This document shows, piece by piece, positions 19,366 to 29,244 of a DNA stretch of 40,141 nt; the stretch's first letter is position 1, and each line of letters begins with the position of its first letter. This DNA is from Paulinella micropora (lineage: Eukaryota; Cercozoa; Imbricatea; Euglyphida). Below the pieces are notes generated by a model. That model did not search any database and was not told the origin of the DNA. It was given only the letters and a program-made list of their open reading frames with translations. Made by a program: the position numbers and the translations under genes. The stretch is from NCBI GenBank assembly GCA_009731375.1, contig BJOX01000016.1:340903-381043 (forward strand), in the 5' to 3' direction.

Positions 19366-22300
19366 ATGTCAGGTTCTTCCTATAAATCGCTGTTAGGCCT
19401 TAATGAGTTGGCAGTGGACTCGCTCGACATAGCCAACCTCGATCTAACAAACACTAACATTACAGGCTTAAACACAGATAGAGTGCCAGAAGATGCCGAC
19501 CCCGTAAATCTTTATTATACTGACGGCCGATTTGATACACGACTAGCTACCAAAAGCACAGGGGACATTAAAGAAGGAAAAAATCTATACTATACAGAGC
19601 AACGAGTTAGGGACAACGACGAGGTTAAAGCTTCAACTCAACACCGATCTAATACAAGTAATCCTCACTAAACCAGCCTTTATAATTTGATAGATACAAA
19701 CATATCCGCACAAACGGTCGGTCAATACTTAACTTACAACGATGTAGACGGCAAATGGAGGAATACATCACTCGGGTCAATGACACACTCTCTGATGTAG
19801 TCATAACGGCACCAATAGCAATGAATCGCTATCTAACATATAATTCAATAAACTGGGTAAATAAAACCTTTCCGATAAATGTTGATGAATTTGGCAACAT
19901 TAGTATGTGAAGGAAGAATATAACAGGAGTTAATTTACTAAATACCAAAGATGTTGATGAATGGATATTTGAGCATAATGATAATAATGACAAAGTGTCA
20001 GCAGCTGGAAGTATAGATAGCCACAGCGATGTTACAATAACAGGCTTCTCAGCAGATAATCAACTGATTATGTATAGCACAGGACAATGGAGAAACACTA
20101 CACCACCCTTTCTTAGATTAGACGGCACAGCCAGTATGACGGGAGGCCTAAATATGGGCGGTTTTGCTATTTCAGGGGCTTCTACATATAATGGAATCAA
20201 TCTCGCTAATCTCGCAGTTGATGGTTCGGTGATCAAACTAACAGGAGACCAAACCATAGCAGGAATTAAAACATTTAGCAGTATAATAAATGCGAGTGCG
20301 GGGATTGATATGAAAAACCAAAGCATAACAAATGTAAATCAACTAAATGGCAGGTCTATCACAACTTGGCTATCAGAGCACGATACGAACACGGCGAAAG
20401 TGTCGGCGAGAGGAAGTATTGATACACATAGCGATGTGATTATAACAACAGCATCAGATAATCAACTACTCATTTATAGCACAGGACAATGGAGAAACAC
20501 AAACTCGCCCTTTCTTAGATTAGACTGCACTGCTAGTATGACGGGAGGACTAAATATGGGAAATCAAAATATAACAAATGTAAATCTTGTTGATGGTGTG
20601 GATGTTTCTGTTCTTGATACTTCGGCAGTTAAAACCTCAGGAAACCAAACCATAGCAGGAATTAAGACATATAGCAGTGGTGTTGAAATAACTGGAAATT
20701 CAATCAATTCAACAACAAAGGGCACATTCATCGTTTTTAATTCTACCAGTAATATCGGTTCTATTGCTAGTTTGGATATAAAAATAAATACGTATTACAA
20801 CTTTGAAATTTTAGCGAAAAAAATAAGTTTTATTATTCATGGAACGATTGTTTCGTGGTTTAACGCTACTGGCTTAGATTGTAATAGTAGTCGGATTGTT
20901 AATCTAGGAGCACCACAAAATGCGAATGAAGCGGTAAATAGACAATATCTGGATGACAATTTTGTAAAACTAACAACAGACCAAACCATAACATGAAGTA
21001 AAACATTTAATGGGGCGAGCACTACGATGAAATATCTAACTTTAACACAAACGGCTGATTTTAATAATCAAGTTATCATTAATAGTGGAAATATAACATA
21101 TAATGGGGCGAGGATATTAAACCGAAATGGAGGAGATATACTCTTTTCACAGACATCAGGTGATTATCAATATTTCTTATTTACTCTAAATACTGCTACA
21201 AGTGGAACCGCGAACCAAAGGGGTTATGTATTTACGAATGTAGCATTTGATGTAAAAGGGGCAGGTCTTTATATTTCAAAACTTTTGGATAATAAAAGTG
21301 CTTCATCTGACATTGTCCGTTTTAACAATGCTGGTGGTATGCGATTTTATGGGGACTTAGATATGAATTCAAACAACATAACAAGTGCTGGAACAATAAC
21401 GGGAACATCAATCACTTCAACTGCTGGCATGACTACAACCACATTAACAACGAGTGATAAAATAACAACAGCAACAGGCAAACCAATAATTATAGGAAAC
21501 ACAACAAAAGGAATAGGTACGACAGCGGGTTTAGAATTGTATGGGACTTTAATAATAATACTGCTGGAGCACATATACAAGCGATTACAACAGAAGATAT
21601 ATATCCTACATTTGGACTATTTAATTTAGGACATAATAGCATAAATATGGGTTTTGATGCTTATTTAGATGGCGCGGGATAGAAATCAAGTTATGCGAGT
21701 TCAAACTTTTTAATTAATAAATTTTCCAACAAACTTAGATTTTTGTATGATAGTGGGAGAGCCGTTGGAAACGCTATTCCTTGGTCTGTGGCTCTTGAAC
21801 TTGATACAGCAGGCTTATTAACAACAAAGGCAATAACAGCAAGTGGATTAATAACGGCGAATGCGGGAATTACATATTCTGGTTTGCTAACGACCACAAC
21901 TAATAATTGAGCGGAAATAGGAATTCAAGGACAAACAGACGGGACGAATGCAAGAGAAATATTTGTATGGAATACTGCTGATTCAGCATGGGGGATTTAT
22001 ATGTCTCAGTCTGGAGCAAATAAAGCATTAAATGGAGGAACAGCACCAGCAGGAGGAGTAGGCGGAGGATTAACTTCTTATGCTTTTAGATTTAGAGTGA
22101 ATAATTCTTCAACGAGTGGGTTCATATGGGAAAATAGTTCAAATACTGCTTTAATGTCTTTGAAAGCAAGCGATGGACAATTATGGGTATTGTCTAATCC
22201 AATTCAATATTCAGACAGGAGAAAAAAAGAAGACATAAAATAGTGTTTAGGCTTAGATTTTATTAATAAGTTAAATCCAGTCTGCTATCGTATGGTTGAC

Positions 22301-22702
22301 GACAACAAGAAACAGAGAACGGGTTTAATAACACAGGAATTAGAAGACATACTAACAGAAATGAATATGCTAGATTTTGGCGGTTTTATAAAAGAAATAA
22401 TTATGGTTCCGTGTCCAAAGCAAAGAAAAGAATGTGAATTGAAAGGTGTGAGTGTTAATCCAGAAGATGTTAAATGTGTTGAAAGTGGTGATGTCGGTTA
22501 TGGTATAGGTTATTCCGAGTTTATCGCCCCGTTAATTAAGGCCGTTCAACAATTATCAGAAAAGGTGATTTATTTAGAAAAAGAAAATAAAAATCTTATG
22601 AATATATTACAAGACAAAGCAAACCAATTAGCGGAAATCAGAGCAGTCGTTTTCCCTAATACCCCCCTAGATTACACCCTCCACCACCAATCATGGAAGT
22701 AG
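19366..22702 (+). pseudogene. Phage-like tail fibre protein with S74 intramolecular chaperone domain
   Basis: About 1,100 codons broken by several frameshifts and stops (TGA at about 19909 and 20994-20996, TAG at about 21680 and 22241-22243). The N-terminus (SSYKSLLGLNEL) leads to two copies of the phage fibre repeat NLYYTDGRFDTRLATKSTGD / NLYYTEQRVRD. A long beta-helix-like shaft follows with repeats such as QTIAGIKTF, SITNVNQLNGRS, FLRLDGTASMTGGLNMG. The end carries the S74 signature SDRRKKEDIK then GLDFINKLNPV, KKQRTGLITQELEDIL and a terminal coiled coil (QQLSEKVIYLEKENKN). In the S74 family this domain trimerises the fibre and cleaves itself off at the Ser of SDRR. Likely role: receptor binding of the virion. 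Confidence 0.8.
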
Positions 22703-23004
22703 ATGGCGAACTAACACCAGAGTTGAAGAACAGTGTTTTGGACATCTCGTTGAAGAATGAAGAAAAAAAAGTAGAGCACGAATTAGAAGATAACTGGAAT
22801 TGTTGTTGTATAAAAAACAGACCGACCGATAGCAGACTTATTAAGTATCTGTTTCAAATGGGTATCATTATCACCATTATTACCCTTTGTATCGTGAGGT
22901 TGTCTGAAAAGAACTTACCGTGTGAGGTTGCTAATACTTATGTCGGTATTTTGACCTTACTCATTGGCATTTGCCTTCCTTCGCCCTCTAGTTCAAAGAA
23001 GTGA
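22693..23004 (+). CDS. Small membrane protein, unknown
   Basis: 103 residues, start overlapping the fibre 3' end by about 10 bases. N-terminal charged region (ELTPELKNSVLDISLKNEEK), then NWNCCCIKNRPTDSR with three adjacent Cys, then two hydrophobic segments (MGIIITIITLCIV and VGILTLLIGICLP) joined by a short Cys-containing loop. This is a typical small two-pass membrane protein; the CCC could be palmitoylated. It is intact. The stop codon abuts stem-loop element b. Polinton-like viruses often have small membrane proteins of unknown role. Confidence 0.65.
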   Translation: MEVDGELTPELKNSVLDISLKNEEKKVEHELEDNWNCCCIKNRPTDSRLIKYLFQMGIIITIITLCIVRLSEKNLPCEVANTYVGILTLLIGICLPSPSSSKK

Positions 23005-23085
23005 AAGGGGAAACCCCTTCCCGCTTTGAGAAGCGGAGCTTCGCAATCAATCCCCAAAGCGGGGTCGTACGGGCTTGCCCCTACT
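23003..23085 (+). terminator. Stem-loop element (copy b) downstream of the membrane protein gene
   Basis: It begins at the stop codon. Stems: AAGGGGAAACCCCTT, CCGCTTTGAGAAGCGG, CCCCAAAGCGGGG, and GGGCTTGCCC. GCTTCGCAATCAA lies between them. It is about 90% identical over 70 bases to copy c (25194-25264) and inverted relative to copies a and f. Its location right after a stop codon in sense orientation suggests RNA 3'-end formation. Confidence 0.65.
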
Positions 23086-23245
23086 AGCACTCATATAGTT
23101 GAGTTTTATACCAAGAACTGTCGCCAGCACAGATTAGCGGGATAGCTTCATCAAAACTAACACACCAATCGCTCATCGGCTTATACACACATTTAAATTT
23201 GGTTTCTATTCCGTTTTGAATACACCACACACAACTTTCATTTTT
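23084..23245 (-). pseudogene. Remnant of a small Cys/Trp-rich ORF
   Basis: A 54-codon minus-strand frame (ESCVWCIQNGIETKFKC, then MSDWCVSFDEAIPLIC) ends at a TAG within element b. An ATG in another frame lies at its 5' end, one base out, so a small gene broken by a single-base change is likely. No family is recognised; two Cys pairs could bind metal. Confidence 0.35.
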
Positions 23246-23319
23246 TTATCGCTGACCCCCGAATAGAAATCGCAGGCGGTCCGACTTAACACAGAGCACA
23301 CAAATAATGATATTAATAA

Positions 23320-23345
23320 CATAATATATTATACATCATATAGAA
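23320..23345 (+). promoter_or_regulatory. AT-rich promoter-like stretch
   Basis: ATAATATATTATACATCATA ends about 14 bases before the ATG at 23359. It is similar to the AT motifs before other plus-strand genes. Confidence 0.35.
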
Positions 23346-23358
23346 ACAAAAAACACAA

Positions 23359-23731
23359 ATGACAGACTATAAATACCAGAAGATTATTTTTCTGAGCAAT
23401 GATTTTCCAGGCGGGGTTACTGGTAGCAAAACATTTGACAAAAACATTCAAATGAACTTTACACCGACTAGAATGAATGTTAAGTTTATCCACTATATGA
23501 ATAATACGACGGAGACGAAAACAAAAATCCTTTACATGGACCGCCTTGGTATTATTGGAACATTCGCAGACAGCAATGTCGCAAACATTTTCAAATCTCA
23601 GCTACAACTTAGGTATTATTAATTGGACCGACTGGCAATACACTTTTAAAGTGCTTAAAACGGACAATGGCAATATTGAGACTGACCAACTAGCTGGAAG
23701 AATTGTTATTTATTTAGAATTTCTAGCCTGA
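23359..23731 (+). pseudogene. Small beta-rich protein, unknown, frameshifted
   Basis: Starts MTDYKYQKIIFLSNDFPG. After a one-base shift near 23600 it continues SYNLGIINWTDWQYTF and ends GRIVIYLEFLA just before the ATPase gene; about 124 residues in total. Alternating hydrophobic strands suggest a small jelly-roll or capsid-associated fold. No family is recognised. Only 15 bases separate it from the ATPase start, so the two are probably expressed together. Confidence 0.5.
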
Positions 23732-23746
23732 TAAAAATATAGAGTG

Positions 23747-24587
23747 ATGGAGAAAATGAATAATGTAAAGGTGAAACCTGTTAAGCAAAACGGAGATGGT
23801 GAGAAGTTGGCAAAAGGATATAAGTTATTTGATGAACCGTATGCCAATATTTTTCTTCTCGCTCGCAAGAAGAGTGGTAAGACGACCGCACTTTTCGAAA
23901 TCCTGAAAAGAACGGACAGAAAAAGAAGGATTGCACACAAGGGCCACATCTACAAAGAAATGGTGAAGTTCTTCAAAAAGAAAGGCAATCCGATGGCTAT
24001 ATACACATATTTGAAAACGGATGGTTACAGTGTTATTGATTACGAGTTACAAGCTCAACAAGCCAGACGAGGAGCAAGAAGAAGGCGAAATTGTTCAGGA
24101 TGGTACATCTATCGATGTAGTCGATAAAGAAGAACCGAAGCCGAAGTTTTTATATTTTGGAAAAGAGAAGAAGCAGAGACAAGCACCCGCGGAGAGACAG
24201 TCTAAGTATCAAACTCCCGAAGTCGTTTTCGTGTTAGATGATTTGGGTAGTGGGTTGAGGGATAAGTCTGTAAGCGACCTACTGAAAAAAAAAAGGCATT
24301 ATAAGCAGAAGGTTATTATGAGTTCGCAGTATCTTAACGACTTACGACCTGAAGCCATCAAGCAGCTCGACTACCTCCTTATTTTTCCTGGTCAGAGTGT
24401 TGATAAGACTCAACTCGTGTATAAGCATTTGGACCTCGGGTATGACCTTGAATACTTCATTTAAAATTATCACGAGGCGACAAAAGAACGGTTTAACTTT
24501 TTGTATGTGGATGCGGTATCGGACGATGAGGCAAAATTTCAACTATCGCTTGCGATAGTCAATAATTTCAATAAACAATTTTTGTAA
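23747..24587 (+). pseudogene. FtsK/HerA-type genome packaging ATPase
   Basis: Walker A is LLARKKSGKTTAL (near residue 40) and Walker B VVFVLDDLG, followed by an arginine/sensor region (HYKQKVIMSSQYLNDL) typical of the A32-like packaging ATPases of Polintons and large DNA viruses. It pumps the genome into the capsid. Damage: a frameshift near 24060 and an in-frame TAA at 24462-24464, after which the frame continues NYHEATKERFNFLYVD to the stop at 24587. The region after Walker A is shorter and more basic than usual. The ATG at 23747 was chosen over an upstream GTG. A perfect palindrome CTATCGCTTGCGATAG (24544-24559) lies in the last codons. Confidence 0.8.
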
Positions 24588-24610
24588 TTTTATTATTTAT
24601 TTTTTTTAGA

Positions 24611-24621
24611 ACTATATATAG
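24611..24621 (+). promoter_or_regulatory. TATATATA motif abutting the core-protein start
   Basis: TTTTTTTAGAACTATATATAG precedes the ATG at 24622 directly. The T-run plus AGAA plus TATATA also occurs upstream of 26750 and 29245. Confidence 0.5.
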
Positions 24622-24942
24622 ATGCCAACATCACCAGTTATTATTTCACAACCAGCGGGATACAATATCGGAATTAACCCTTCACCAGTCAAAATGCCAC
24701 AAGCAGGAGGCGCGAAGAATAAGAGAAAATCAAAAAAGAAACAAACAGGAGGTAAAGTTAATTGGAAGAAAGTGGGTCAGGCCATATTAGATGCTAATAG
24801 GTTTATCAAGAAGAACCAATTGATTTCAAGGGGCGCTACTTTTCTGAGCGATGTCGGAGTGCCTTATGCAAACCGTGTAGCAAAGGCCGCAATGAAACAA
24901 GGATACGGCAAGCAACGAGGCGGGGCCGTTAAGTTTCGGTAG
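24622..24942 (+). CDS. Basic virion core-like protein with Gly-Gly processing motifs
   Basis: 106 residues, intact. The N-terminal 45 residues are disordered and basic and contain MPQAGG and KKQTGG; the C-terminus is KQRGGAVKFR. The middle is a helical segment KVGQAILDANRFIKKNQLIS, then a short Gly/Pro turn (DVGVPYANRVAKAAMKQGYG). This layout resembles the adenovirus pX/pVII-like minor core proteins described from Polintons and adintoviruses. Gly-Gly sites fit the cleavage preference of adenain-type proteases, and such a protease is encoded just downstream. I infer it is a packaged, protease-matured DNA-condensing or membrane-active peptide. Confidence 0.65.
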   Translation: MPTSPVIISQPAGYNIGINPSPVKMPQAGGAKNKRKSKKKQTGGKVNWKKVGQAILDANRFIKKNQLISRGATFLSDVGVPYANRVAKAAMKQGYGKQRGGAVKFR

Positions 24943-24980
24943 GGACAAGCCCCAATGTAAAATCTTATATTAATTTTTTT

Positions 24981-24996
24981 TCTAACAATATACAAA
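24981..24996 (+). promoter_or_regulatory. Promoter-like TCTAACAATATACAAA
   Basis: The T-rich run followed by TCTAACAATATACAAA, 25 bases before the ATG at 25021, matches TCTTACAATATATAAC before the major capsid gene and TCTTAGAATATACAAT before 29245. This is probably a shared late promoter. Confidence 0.5.
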
Positions 24997-25020
24997 CCTT
25001 CACCAAAAAACGTCGGGTCA

Positions 25021-25185
25021 ATGGTTGTAAAGAAGCAGAGGAAGAAACTTAAACCACGACCGCTGAGGATATGCAGAACCAAAGATGGCCGACCATACAT
25101 CAAAGTGAAAGGCAAACGAGCATATCTCAACTTTGGAAAGAAAACAAATCACCTTTCAACACTTCAAATCGTTAAACTGTTTTGA
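25021..25185 (+). CDS. Small basic protein (54 residues)
   Basis: Starts MVVKKQRKKLKPRPLRIC, contains TKDGRPYIKVKGKRAYLNFG and ends STLQIVKLF. It is very basic at the N-terminus with a two-strand beta-hairpin pattern after. It has its own promoter-like motif and is intact; its stop is followed at once by stem-loop element c. This is a plausible DNA-binding virion or core protein; small Lys/Arg-rich proteins in this position are common in Polinton-like viruses, but I cannot name a family. Confidence 0.6.
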   Translation: MVVKKQRKKLKPRPLRICRTKDGRPYIKVKGKRAYLNFGKKTNHLSTLQIVKLF

Positions 25186-25874
25186 AATATATGAAAGGGG
25201 ATACCCCTTCCCGCTTTGAGAAGAGGAGCTTCGCAATCAAACCCCACAGGCGGGGTCGTAGGGGCGAAGTCACTACAAAAGCCCGCGAGAAAGTGGTTGT
25301 ATCCGACTTCAACAGTCTTGAATACGAGAACCGCAACCAGATACAAGACAACTTACAGAAAAAATATGAACTGATACACGACGAGGAACAAAAAGAAAAG
25401 AAGAAAAGGGAAGAGATAGAAGAAGAAAAGAAGAGGTTGGAAATAAAAGAAATTAAAGACCTTGAAGAGAAAGAAGAAGAAAAGAAAAGAAGAGAGAGAG
25501 GAAGGAGGATGCTGAAATAAAGGAAAGACAAGAAGGAAAAGAAGAGGGCTTTAGCAAATCTACAACGAATTAATATGGAATTAATAGAACATCAGAAAAC
25601 TAACAATCTTTTAACAATGCCTACGACACCACCACCCAAAAGGCCGAAAACACCGCAGTCTGCCAAAATAAAAGATGTAACCAAAGAAATGAAAGCCAAA
25701 GACTCAAAATATAGGCAAATAGAACGGGAAAAAATTGTTAATGACATGATAGATGGGCGTAGAGGCAAACAGTGGCCTACTAATAAGGTAATAATAAATA
25801 AACTAGAAGAAGCAGGATTTATTATACCAATTATTAAATCTGGCAAAAAAAGCATAATTACAAAAATTCAATGA
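25182..25874 (+). pseudogene. Coiled-coil protein(s) before the protease, unknown
   Basis: One reading frame with an internal TAA at 25518-25520. The first 27 or so codons run through stem-loop element c and are probably not coding; the authentic start was lost or lies after it. From about 25290 (VVVSDFNSLEYENRNQIQ) a strongly charged coiled coil follows (EEQKEKKKREEIEEEKKRLE). After the stop, an ATG at 25617 gives 85 residues (MPTTPPPKRPKTPQSAKIKD, then EREKIVNDMIDGRRGKQW, NKLEEAGFIIPIIKSGKKS) ending ATGA-overlapped with the protease start, so that part may be a separate intact gene. No family is recognised. Confidence 0.45.
25193..25264 (+). terminator. Stem-loop element (copy c) downstream of the 54-residue gene
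   Basis: GAAAGGGGATACCCCTTC, CGCTTTGAGAAGAGG, GCTTCGCAATCAA, CCCCACAGGCGGGG and TCGTAGGGGC, in the same order and orientation as copy b. It begins about 8 bases after the stop codon at 25185. Confidence 0.65.
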
Positions 25875-26680
25875 AATTGTTTCTTTACAATCACAAAACA
25901 ACGACAGGAATAAAAACACCATCGGAGGGTTGGGCTAGGTTTGGTGCTTGGTTTTCTAAGAAAATAGCAAAAAAAAAAAAATTTTTAGCACCACCGCCAT
26001 TTCCACCAGTAGAAAGACAAGAAGAACAACAACCACAACCAGAACCACAACCAGAAGAACAACAGCCACAACAAGAACCACAACCAGAAGAAAAAGAAGA
26101 ACCAGAAGAACAACAACCAGCCGAAGATGAGGATGCTAGAGACTTAATAACTCAATTCCAAAATAAACCACCACAAGGCGGGACAGGCTACCGCGGGTTA
26201 ATGACGGATGAAATAGACAACATTATGAAAAAGCACGATTGGTATTTAGGGACTGTTGCTAGCGACGAAATAAACAAATTGAAGCCAGAAAAAAGAAAGA
26301 AGTATGGGTTTATTATGAACACAGACCCGAGCACCAAAAAAGGGCAACATTGGATTGCTGTTTATACTTCTTTGGACGGTGATAGAAGCATAGAGATATA
26401 CGACCCACTCGCTTTGTATAAACCGACTGAAGACTTCCAACACCAAATGAAACAGCTTATTGAAAAGAGTAGGCCGAGCACATACTTATTAATGAAAGTC
26501 AATCAGGTTAAAAACCAAAGTGATACAACAGATACCTGCGGGTGGCATAGTATTAGGTTTCTTAAAGAAAGAAAGAAAGGAAACCGCTTTAAATTCGCAA
26601 GCGGTTGGACTGATTTGAAGGAGAAGGAAGCGGAGGAGTTGAAAGCCCAGAATGGCTACGGCTTTGATACCTTTATGTAG
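25871..26680 (+). CDS. pro: Adenain-like cysteine protease (maturation protease)
   Basis: 269 residues, intact. The N-terminal 90 residues are a linker rich in Pro, Gln and Glu repeats (QPQPEPQPEEQQPQQEPQ). A PPQGGTG motif precedes the catalytic domain and could be a self-processing site. Catalytic signatures: His in GQHWIAVY, acidic residue in IEIYDPL, and Cys in DTCGWHSIRF, in the His-Asp-Cys order of adenovirus protease/Ulp1-type (C5/C48) enzymes used by Polintons to mature virions. The TATA-free start overlaps the previous stop as ATGA, so it is likely co-transcribed. Substrates are probably the Gly-Gly-containing virion proteins nearby. Confidence 0.8.
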   Translation: MKLFLYNHKTTTGIKTPSEGWARFGAWFSKKIAKKKKFLAPPPFPPVERQEEQQPQPEPQPEEQQPQQEPQPEEKEEPEEQQPAEDEDARDLITQFQNKPPQGGTGYRGLMTDEIDNIMKKHDWYLGTVASDEINKLKPEKRKKYGFIMNTDPSTKKGQHWIAVYTSLDGDRSIEIYDPLALYKPTEDFQHQMKQLIEKSRPSTYLLMKVNQVKNQSDTTDTCGWHSIRFLKERKKGNRFKFASGWTDLKEKEAEELKAQNGYGFDTFM

Positions 26681-26706
26681 CTAATTAAAACAAAAAAAAA
26701 AAAATT

Positions 26707-26749
26707 TTAGAATATATATACAGTATAACTTTTTGAGGTCGTAGCTACA
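26707..26749 (+). promoter_or_regulatory. Late promoter and leader of the minor capsid gene
   Basis: TTTTAGAATATATATACAG is followed by TTTTTGAGGTCGTAGCTACA and the ATG at 26750. The TTTTTGAGGTCGTAG leader recurs before 29245. GTAGCTAC is a small palindrome abutting the start. Confidence 0.6.
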
Positions 26750-27542
26750 ATGGAGTATCGCGGTGGAAGGAGTTCCAACATTTACTATGTCAATAGCAAA
26801 AATAGGATAAACGGCACGGACAGTGATTTCACTCACTCCATTGATATGAAAGGGCTAGACAACCCGACACACTATAAAATTCTTCATATCTATGTGCCTA
26901 AATCGTATTAACACTTTTACTCTTAGTGAAGATGGATATGAGGTACTCAATACGATACCCGAGGGTAACTACACAATGAACAACTTAAAAAATAAACTGG
27001 CCGAGGTGCTAACCGCAGATAGCCCCAACGACTACACATACACCGTTACGAGCAACAATACCAACACAGAACCAGAGGATGGCAAGCTATTATTTACCGT
27101 AGCGAACAACGGAGGCATCCAACCGCGGTTTATATTTGACACCGAAACACGTATTCACGAAGTAATGGGTTTTGACAGCGACTCAGCATATTCCTTTGCT
27201 AATAATACACTGAGGTCTCCAAATGTCATAATCTTGACTGGCGAAAAAACATTATATCTTCAATCAGACTTAGTTGGCGAAGGCGATAACCACGTATTAC
27301 AGGAGATATACACAGCGAATGAAATCCCGTTTGGCTCTGTTATCTACGATGGCTCGGGTAGTGAATACGGAAAACGACTATCTACAAGCTCAAGCAATGT
27401 GTATCGGTTTTACTTAACTGACGAAAACGACCAAGCCATTAACCTCAACGGGCTTGGCATTGTAATGACTTTGTTGATTTACAGAGAAACAAATTACTTT
27501 AATTTATTTACCTCATTTTTCAATTTGCTAAAATCTAGATAG
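26750..27542 (+). pseudogene. Minor capsid (penton-like) protein, frameshifted
   Basis: Starts MEYRGGRSSNIYYVNSKNRI and DSDFTHSIDMKGLDNPTHYK, a typical penton N-terminus of Polintons and adintoviruses. A one-base shift near 26905 moves to the second frame: TFTLSEDGYEVLNTIPEGNY (ordinary jelly-roll strands), MNNLKNKLAEVLT, FIFDTETRIHEVMGFD, ILTGEKTLYLQSDL, and IVMTLLIYRETNYFNLF at the end. Total about 263 residues, a normal length. It forms the capsid vertices. Gene order protease, penton, major capsid is common in this group. Confidence 0.75.
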
Positions 27543-27580
27543 GATAATTAATTTAATTTTAGAATTATTTTTTTTTCTCG

Positions 27581-27598
27581 TCTTACAATATATAACGA
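27581..27598 (+). promoter_or_regulatory. Late promoter of the major capsid gene
   Basis: A T-run, then TCTTACAATATATAACG, 35 bases upstream of the ATG at 27632. It matches the motifs before 25021 and 29245. Confidence 0.5.
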
Positions 27599-27631
27599 CC
27601 TTTTGAAAAAATTAAAAAACAAGAAGACAAA

Positions 27632-29096
27632 ATGCAGACACTCTGGGGTGGGGAATTGGATTTCAGCAGGACTGACACATCAGCGCTTCGTATCGTTTGA
27701 ATAAGCTTACCCCTCGTGGGGGTGCCGGAGCTATTACGATTACTACCGCAGGAGGGCAGGAAAGCAACTTTGACCTTATCAGCAGGCCATTTAACTTAGC
27801 CCGCTCTGTCTTGAGTTTTACTTATTCTCCACCAGCAATCGCTGTGAACTATAATAAATGCTATATGGACTGCTTGGCTCCTATTAGACAAATTCAACTT
27901 CAAACCCGTAGCGGTGTTTATCTGTGCGATATAATGAAGTTGGTAATTTTACAAAGATTATTTGGAAGGCCGAAACTTCTATGAAGGACTTTCTGACACT
28001 TGAAAACCACGATAATGGAAGTGGTGCGGGATGTATGCTTCAAAAGTGTAATGCAGATAGTAAGATCAATATCTCAACTTCACAAATAGTAAAGGAGACT
28101 TTTAGAACAACAATGACTGATGCTGGTGATGATGTTGCAGTAAGTGTTAAGGCTATGTTTGGTGAGCCTGTTGTTAATGCTCGTCGCCATAATGATTCCT
28201 GTATCGCGGATGGAAGTGGGCAACTCTCTGTCGTCAATGTCGCTTACAACGAGCCTAATTATTTCTCTGGCGGTTCTATTACTTCTGCTGAGCCTGCCAT
28301 CAGTGATAAGATAAATCTGGGTATGCTTTACAATACTATTTTTGCTCTTGATAAGACTATTATGTTTCCAGAGATTTTGAATATGCGGATTGTGTGGCAA
28401 CAGACCCCTAAAATTTATTATTACAATAACGACCCCTTATCAATTGCTGGCGGAGCGCTTGTTGCTGCTGCTGGTAATGTAAGTGTTTCTAATCTTAACT
28501 TATTTTTGGCGGTGGAAACAAATCCTGATGTTATTCAATCAATTCAACAGAAGGTGGCGAGTGCTGAGGGTATGAGTTTTAGTATTGATTATCCTTATGT
28601 GTATAAAAATTCCATTGCTCAATCTACCACACAGAACATTATTCTCCGCTTTGATAGAGGACACGGAAAAAGGTTGAAGAAAATTTATCACACACTCTTT
28701 CACAACACTCAAAATAAGAATACCGCTTATGATACTGATAAAAGAAATACTGCGAAAACTACCAGTTTCCACACCACACTTGACGGGGCACAACTTCAAG
28801 AATTTGAAATATATCCCGCTAGCTTTGAAATTTATATGTGCTTGAAACCTAAGCTTGAAGGCTCTGTTTTGATGAATTCAAATGTGTAACAATACAACTG
28901 GTTCTGGGTTGATACTTGGGATAATGCCCGTCCGCTGTGGAGCAAAGACCAAAATGAGATTAGCGGGCTTGACCTTTCCAATGAGAGGCGATGGGAGTTC
29001 ATTAGCACTACACAGAATAATGCTCATCAGCACGTAAGTGTAGCAATCACTCAGCGGGAGGTTCAGGTTAAGGCAAATATGATTACCATTTCATAG
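27632..29096 (+). pseudogene. Double-jelly-roll major capsid protein
   Basis: The N-terminus MQTLWGGELDFSRTDTS is the conserved Polinton capsid start. A one-base loss near 27690 shifts to NKLTPRGGAGAI; another shift near 27920 leads to YNEVGNFTKIIWKAETSMKD. The long remaining frame runs to a TAA at 28887-28889 and continues past it with YNWFWVDTWDNARPLWSKDQ and NNAHQHVSVAITQREVQVKA to the stop at 29096. Total about 487 residues, as expected for a double-jelly-roll capsid protein, the hexon building block of the icosahedral shell. At least three lesions make this copy non-functional. Confidence 0.85.
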
Positions 29097-29142
29097 GGGT
29101 CTTCGCCCCCCTATACAACCTACGGTCGTAAACAGTAACCCC
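29093..29142 (+). terminator. Stem-loop element (copy d) downstream of the major capsid gene
   Basis: ATAGGGGTCTTCGCCCCCCTAT overlaps the stop codon and forms a hairpin; CCTACGGTCGTA follows. It is shorter and more diverged than copies b and c but sits in the same place relative to its gene. Confidence 0.5.
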
Positions 29143-29179
29143 CACAGCGGAAGTAATATTAAAAAAATTTTAATTGATT

Positions 29180-29244
29180 TTTTTCTTAGAATATACAATC
29201 GTACGAAGCTTACACAAAACATTTTTTGAGGTCGTAGGTCTACA
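29180..29244 (+). promoter_or_regulatory. Late promoter and GAGGTCGTAG leader of the 29245 gene
   Basis: TTTTCTTAGAATATACAATC then, 30 bases on, ATTTTTTGAGGTCGTAGGTC and TACAATG. The leader is nearly the same as before the minor capsid gene. Confidence 0.6.

Noticed and set aside
23003-25264. Stem-loop elements as MITE insertions
   Set aside because: No target duplications are seen around copies b and c, and their strand-matched placement at stop codons favours a 3'-end role; kept as a refutation test.
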